Shown piece by piece: positions 61,701-64,000 of a stretch of DNA of 64,000 nucleotides. This DNA is from Acidobacteriota bacterium. Lineage in GTDB: Bacteria; Acidobacteriota; Thermoanaerobaculia; UBA5066. Both the position numbers and the translations under genes were made by a program. Location: NCBI GenBank assembly GCA_029781975.1, contig JAKOVQ010000017.1, positions 380,074 through 444,073 on the forward strand, given 5' to 3'. Positions within the stretch are counted from its first letter, which is position 1; every line of letters starts with the position of its first letter. The notes beneath the pieces were generated by a model, which saw only the letters and a list, made by a program, of their open reading frames with translations, was not told the origin of the DNA and searched no databases.

Positions 61701-62067
61701 CTGCACGGCGTTCTGCCCGACGGCCGGACGCCCCTTCGTCGACAAGCCGCGGGTATGGCTCGACCGGGAGGGCTACGACGCCTCGAGGGAGGACGCCTTC
61801 CGCTTCGACTCCACGCCGGCCACGCGGGCCGTCGAGGCCCGCCTCGGGGGGACGACCCACCGCCTCGAGCGGTCGGGGGACGTGGCCGTCTACCGGACCG
61901 GCGCGCTCGTCGCGCGGTTCGACGCCGCCAGCTGGAGGCTCCTCGACGCCCGCACGGAGGGCGCCGCCGCGGACGGAGCCGTCTTCGACCTCGGGCCGGT
62001 CGGGACGCTCGCCGCGCTCCTCCACGCCGAGCGCTCCCTCCCCCGCCCGGCCGCCCCGGCCGGCTGA
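58711..62067 (+). CDS. ygfK: YgfK-type iron-sulfur flavoprotein (putative selenate reductase family)
   Basis: 1118 residues, slightly longer than E. coli YgfK (1032). An N-terminal DHOD/PreA-like barrel (FGRPLAAPLGLAAGPHTQLAPNIVAGWLCGARFVELKTVQ) is followed by a DPYD/GltD Fe-S domain (CIAAPCQEDCPAHQNVPDYL...CDHPCTERC). Then come an FAD/NADPH module (AIVGAGPAGLAAAYHL; VVGGGNSAMDAARSARR) and C-terminal [4Fe-4S] clusters (CLGCDDLCSLCVTVCP; CNACGSCTAFCP). In enterics the family is associated with selenate reduction and molybdenum hydroxylases such as XdhD. None of these partners adjoin here. Confidence 0.92.
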   Translation: MGAPFRPLPLAALARWLFDGIESGETVLGIPLANLEVPGPRLAASAFGRPLAAPLGLAAGPHTQLAPNIVAGWLCGARFVELKTVQELDAIEVSRPCIDAADEAYNCEWSQELTLTQSFGEYLNAWVLVHALAHRLGLPGPGTHFAMSVGYTLDGIRSPRVSGFVEAMRDASAFLPAAVDAVAAVYPAVRDVEIPSRISDHVTLSTMHGCPPAEIERIARHLLSGLGLHTWVKLNPTLLGPDRLRGLLNRDLGWGIEVPDEAFAHDPRLPEALEMARSLASAAREAGRSFGIKLSNTLEVANRRGVLPSHERTAYLSGRALHPLTLTLAKELGDGLDGAVPISFCGGADATSFPDLVADGLSPVTVCTDLLKPGGYARLQQYLVNLEDAMTRAGAEDLASFVDATSGGKGARLNLARHAARVAADPRYAAPARPPRFKGQRPLGAFDCIAAPCQEDCPAHQNVPDYLWLVAQGRPGEALDVVLRTNPLPGITGSVCDHPCTERCVRSFYDSPLAIREVKRFAFEHGERPRAPGRPAAPDRPGPSVAIVGAGPAGLAAAYHLVRMGLSPEILEARGEAGGMVSGVIPGYRLSGKALGNDLERLRQLGVAIRLGTALGRDVSLRQLLDRHAAVFLAVGAQRGRRLGVPGEEAGGVVDALELLARVRAARAAGPGAVAGAPGPPDLGRRVLVVGGGNSAMDAARSARRLAPGAEVTLVYRRTRAEMPADPAEVRDALAEGVCLRELLAPARVVAEGGRAVALACTPMVLGEPDPSGRRRPVPSGEREVLLPADAIVTAVGQEAVLDFLDGPDGAQVARRPDGTLRVDPVTLETSVPGLFAGGDVVRGAASVVEALADGLAVAGEIGRRHGFAPAPEPPLPKGRTPAQLLARKGWRTVASTVPVLPVPQRGGFAEVVQSLAPDDAVAEASRCLGCDDLCSLCVTVCPNRANQAFELAPLTLDLPVLESREGELVVRGSRPFAVTQGVQVLNVADLCNACGSCTAFCPTAGRPFVDKPRVWLDREGYDASREDAFRFDSTPATRAVEARLGGTTHRLERSGDVAVYRTGALVARFDAASWRLLDARTEGAAADGAVFDLGPVGTLAALLHAERSLPRPAAPAG

Positions 62068-62083
62068 GACGGGGGGCTCGCGC

Positions 62084-62103
62084 GCCGGGCTCCCTCGCCC
62101 GGC
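62084..62103. terminator. Hairpin between convergent ygfK and pstA genes
   Basis: GCCGGGC-TCCCTC-GCCCGGC, a 7-bp stem with 6-base loop in the 37-base gap. No T tract, so activity is uncertain. Confidence 0.4.
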
Positions 62104-62104
62104 C

Positions 62105-62962
62105 TCAGCGGCCGGCCATCCGCTCGAGCCGGCGCGTGAAGAGCCGGGCGAGGAGCGATACCGCGAGGATCAGGACGACGAGGACGAGGGCTCCGGCCCA
62201 GGCCTGGCGGTGGAGGTCGTCGTACGGCGAGATCGCGTAGCTGTAGATCTGGACCGTCAGGGACGCCGTCGGCTGGTCGATCCGGGAGGACCAGAACTGG
62301 TTGTTGAACGACGTGAAGAGGAGGGGCGCCGTCTCGCCGGCGATCCGCGCGACCGCGACGAGGACGCCCGTCAGGATCCCTGGAAGGGCGGCGGGGAGGA
62401 CGAGCGAGAAGGCCACCTGCGTCCTCGTCGCCCCGAGGGCCATTCCCCCTTCGCGGAGCATCTCGGGGACGAGGAGGACCATCTCCTCCGTCGTCCGGGC
62501 GACGAGCGGGACCATCATGATCGCGAGGGCCACGGCGCCTGCGATCGCCGAGAAGCGGTGCATCGGGAGGACGACCGTCCCGTACGCGAAGATGCCGACG
62601 ACGATCGACGGGATCCCGTTCAGGACGTCCGCGGCGAAGCGGACGGCGGACGCGAGCCGCCTTCCCCGGTACTCCGCGACGTAGAGCCCCGCCAGGACGC
62701 CGACCGGGACGGCGACGAGCGAGGCCAGGAGGATCAGCTTCGCGGAGCCGGCGATGGCGTTCGCCATCCCGCCGCCGGCCTCGCCCGTCGGCTTCGGGAG
62801 CTTCGTGAAGAAGTCCCAGTCGAGCGAGGAGAGCCCCCTGGCGACGATGAAGACGAGGATGGACGCGAGCGGGACGAGGGCGACGAGGACCGCGAGGGCG
62901 CAGGCGCCCGTCATCGCTGCCGAGACGAGCTTCCGCCGCCGCAGGTGCCATCCGGGAGTCAC
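62105..62962 (-). CDS. pstA: Phosphate ABC transporter permease PstA
   Basis: 285 residues, six TM helices. The inner-loop EAA-type motif (EEMVLLVPEMLREGGMALGATRTQVAFSLVLPAALPGI) contacts the ATPase. A GGGMANAIAGSAKLILLASLVAVP start to the permease domain is typical. GTG overlaps the pstC stop by four bases. It is the last gene of this operon in view: pstB is not downstream, since ygfK converges here. Confidence 0.93.
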   Translation of the reverse strand: MTPGWHLRRRKLVSAAMTGACALAVLVALVPLASILVFIVARGLSSLDWDFFTKLPKPTGEAGGGMANAIAGSAKLILLASLVAVPVGVLAGLYVAEYRGRRLASAVRFAADVLNGIPSIVVGIFAYGTVVLPMHRFSAIAGAVALAIMMVPLVARTTEEMVLLVPEMLREGGMALGATRTQVAFSLVLPAALPGILTGVLVAVARIAGETAPLLFTSFNNQFWSSRIDQPTASLTVQIYSYAISPYDDLHRQAWAGALVLVVLILAVSLLARLFTRRLERMAGR

Positions 62963-63933
62963 GCCGCCTCCCCCGCCCGCGCGGGCGGGATCGTCTCCGG
63001 CGCCGGGACGCCGTCCGAGACCCGCCCCGGCCCCCTCTGGACCGACCAGATGAGGAGCCGCGAGGCGGCGTTGACGAGGAGGGTGATGACGAAGAGGACG
63101 AGGCCGATCTCCGTGAGGGCGTGGAGGTAGAGGTCGCCCGTCGCCTCGGAGAACTCGTTCGCGATGACGGCCGCCATCGAGTACTGCGGGGCGAAGAGCG
63201 ACGCCGACAGCTGCGGGTTGTTCCCGATCACCATCGTCACCGCCATGGTCTCGCCGAAGGCCCGGCCGAACCCGAGGAAGACGGCGCCGAGGATCCCGGT
63301 CCGCCCGTAGTGGAGCGCCGCGCGGATCGCCTCCCACCGCGTCGCGCCGAGGGCGTAGGCCGCCTCGCGCTGGGCGACCGGGACGGCCTGGAGGACCTCC
63401 CGGGAGACCGACGAGACGTACGGGATCACCATCAGCGCGAGGATCAGGCCGGCGGAGAGCATCCCGAGGCCGTACGGGGGCCCGCTGAAGAGCGGGAGCT
63501 TCCGCAGGGGCGTCCGGGAGACGACGGTCTCGAGGCCCCGCACCACCGGGACGAGGACGAAGATCCCCCAGAGACCGTAGACGATCGACGGCACCGCCGC
63601 CAGGAGCTCGGCGAGGAACGCGAGCGGGCGCCTGAAGCGCGGGGGGACGACGTCGGTCGTGAAGACCGCGATCCCCACGCCGACGGGGGCCGCCACGAGG
63701 AGGGCGAGGAGCGAGGAGTAGAAGGTGCCCCAGATGAACGGGAGGGCCCCGAACTCGCCCGACACCGGGTCCCAGTCCCGGCCGGTCCAGAACGACCATC
63801 CGAACTTCGCGATCGACAGCCTCGAGCCGTGGAGGAGCTCGAGGCCGATCGCGGCGACGAGCGCCACGACGAGGACGGCGACGGCGGAGGTCCCGAGCTC
63901 CAGCCCTCCGTCGTCGCCGCCGCGACGGCGCAC
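62959..63933 (-). CDS. pstC: Phosphate ABC transporter permease PstC
   Basis: 324 residues with an N-terminal TM helix and the permease domain. The motif EVLQAVPVAQREAAYALGATRWEAIRAALHYGRTGILGAVFLGFGRAFGETMAV is the PstC coupling loop. A DWDPVSGEFGALPFIWGTFYSSL segment leads into the second helix. It pairs with PstA to form the channel. GTG start three bases after the pstS stop; no separate ribosome site, so translation is coupled. Confidence 0.94.
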   Translation of the reverse strand: MRRRGGDDGGLELGTSAVAVLVVALVAAIGLELLHGSRLSIAKFGWSFWTGRDWDPVSGEFGALPFIWGTFYSSLLALLVAAPVGVGIAVFTTDVVPPRFRRPLAFLAELLAAVPSIVYGLWGIFVLVPVVRGLETVVSRTPLRKLPLFSGPPYGLGMLSAGLILALMVIPYVSSVSREVLQAVPVAQREAAYALGATRWEAIRAALHYGRTGILGAVFLGFGRAFGETMAVTMVIGNNPQLSASLFAPQYSMAAVIANEFSEATGDLYLHALTEIGLVLFVITLLVNAASRLLIWSVQRGPGRVSDGVPAPETIPPARAGEAA

Positions 63934-63936
63934 GGC

Positions 63937-64000
63937 CTACTTCACCTTCGCCAGGGCCGCCTCCTCCAGAGCGACCACCTGGGCGGGGAGCGGCGCGTAG
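63937..64000 (-). CDS. pstS: Phosphate-binding protein PstS, C-terminal end (truncated by window)
   Basis: Only the last 20 codons are visible (YAPLPAQVVALEEAALAKVK), then TAG at 63937-63939. The YxPLP...V pattern is typical of PstS C-termini. Its position just before pstC confirms the identity. The rest lies outside the window. Confidence 0.85.
   Translation of the reverse strand, partial: YAPLPAQVVALEEAALAKVK

Overview
This is a chromosomal stretch of very high G+C DNA from a diderm, respiring bacterium. The mix of proteins fits Acidobacteriota best: an Oar-like TonB receptor with a carboxypeptidase-regulatory domain, a propeller histidine kinase, CstA, DUF1028, and a class D sortase in a diderm. 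The phylum is an inference, because no rRNA or ribosomal gene is present. No phage, IS element, tRNA, rRNA or CRISPR array was seen. About 50 protein genes cover nearly all of the window, and only one gap (27816-28133) exceeds 300 bases.

Left part (1-12.9 kb). The window opens inside a membrane sensor with a degenerate GGDEF domain, followed by a small monohaem cytochrome and an FAD amine oxidase. Next comes a complete respiratory formate dehydrogenase locus, read leftwards: fdhD, a selenoprotein alpha subunit (in-frame TGA at 7564-7566 plus a SECIS-like hairpin), an Fe-S beta subunit, a cytochrome b gamma subunit and fdhE. A DEAD-box helicase and an RNB-domain exonuclease follow.

Peptide and amino-acid region (13-23.5 kb). 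A rightward operon encodes a YfcC-type permease, an M14 carboxypeptidase and an enolase-superfamily N-acylamino acid racemase/OSBS. It converges on a leftward set: GntR regulator, TonB receptor, cyanophycinase-like S51 peptidase, CapA-like protein and a tiny cysteine-rich protein. Together they suggest uptake and breakdown of peptides or amino-acid polymers.

Extracytoplasmic redox region (23.6-30 kb). ApbE, DUF3570, a thioredoxin-DUF4266 fusion and a stand-alone DsbD-alpha-like protein form a leftward cluster. A double-PilZ protein and the CstA peptide/pyruvate transporter follow.

Candidate new system (30.9-33.6 kb). Two paralogous small hydrophobic proteins with a PPYY motif precede two paralogous ArsA/Get3-type ATPases. 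The second ATPase has Asn where Get3 has its catalytic Asp; the first keeps the Asp but has a rewritten switch II. This looks like an asymmetric ATPase pair with dedicated small membrane partners.

Right part (33.6-64 kb). It holds ketopantoate reductase, a Sco-type copper lipoprotein whose signal peptide carries a 9-bp tandem repeat, a PMT-like membrane protein, DUF1028, a propeller histidine kinase with a NarL-type regulator, a repeat protein, an O-antigen ligase-like protein and a DUF1684 lipoprotein. Then come a sortase with its LPXTG substrate, and a Rieske protein with a giant cytochrome b6-nonahaem cytochrome c fusion. The end carries a GIDE-like protein, a GGDEF-EAL protein, polyphosphate kinase, a YgfK-type iron-sulfur flavoprotein and the start of a leftward pstS-pstC-pstA operon.

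A -10 box of the form (G)CTAnnnT recurs upstream of many genes. In several cases it lies only 6-8 bases before the start codon, which suggests leaderless mRNAs.
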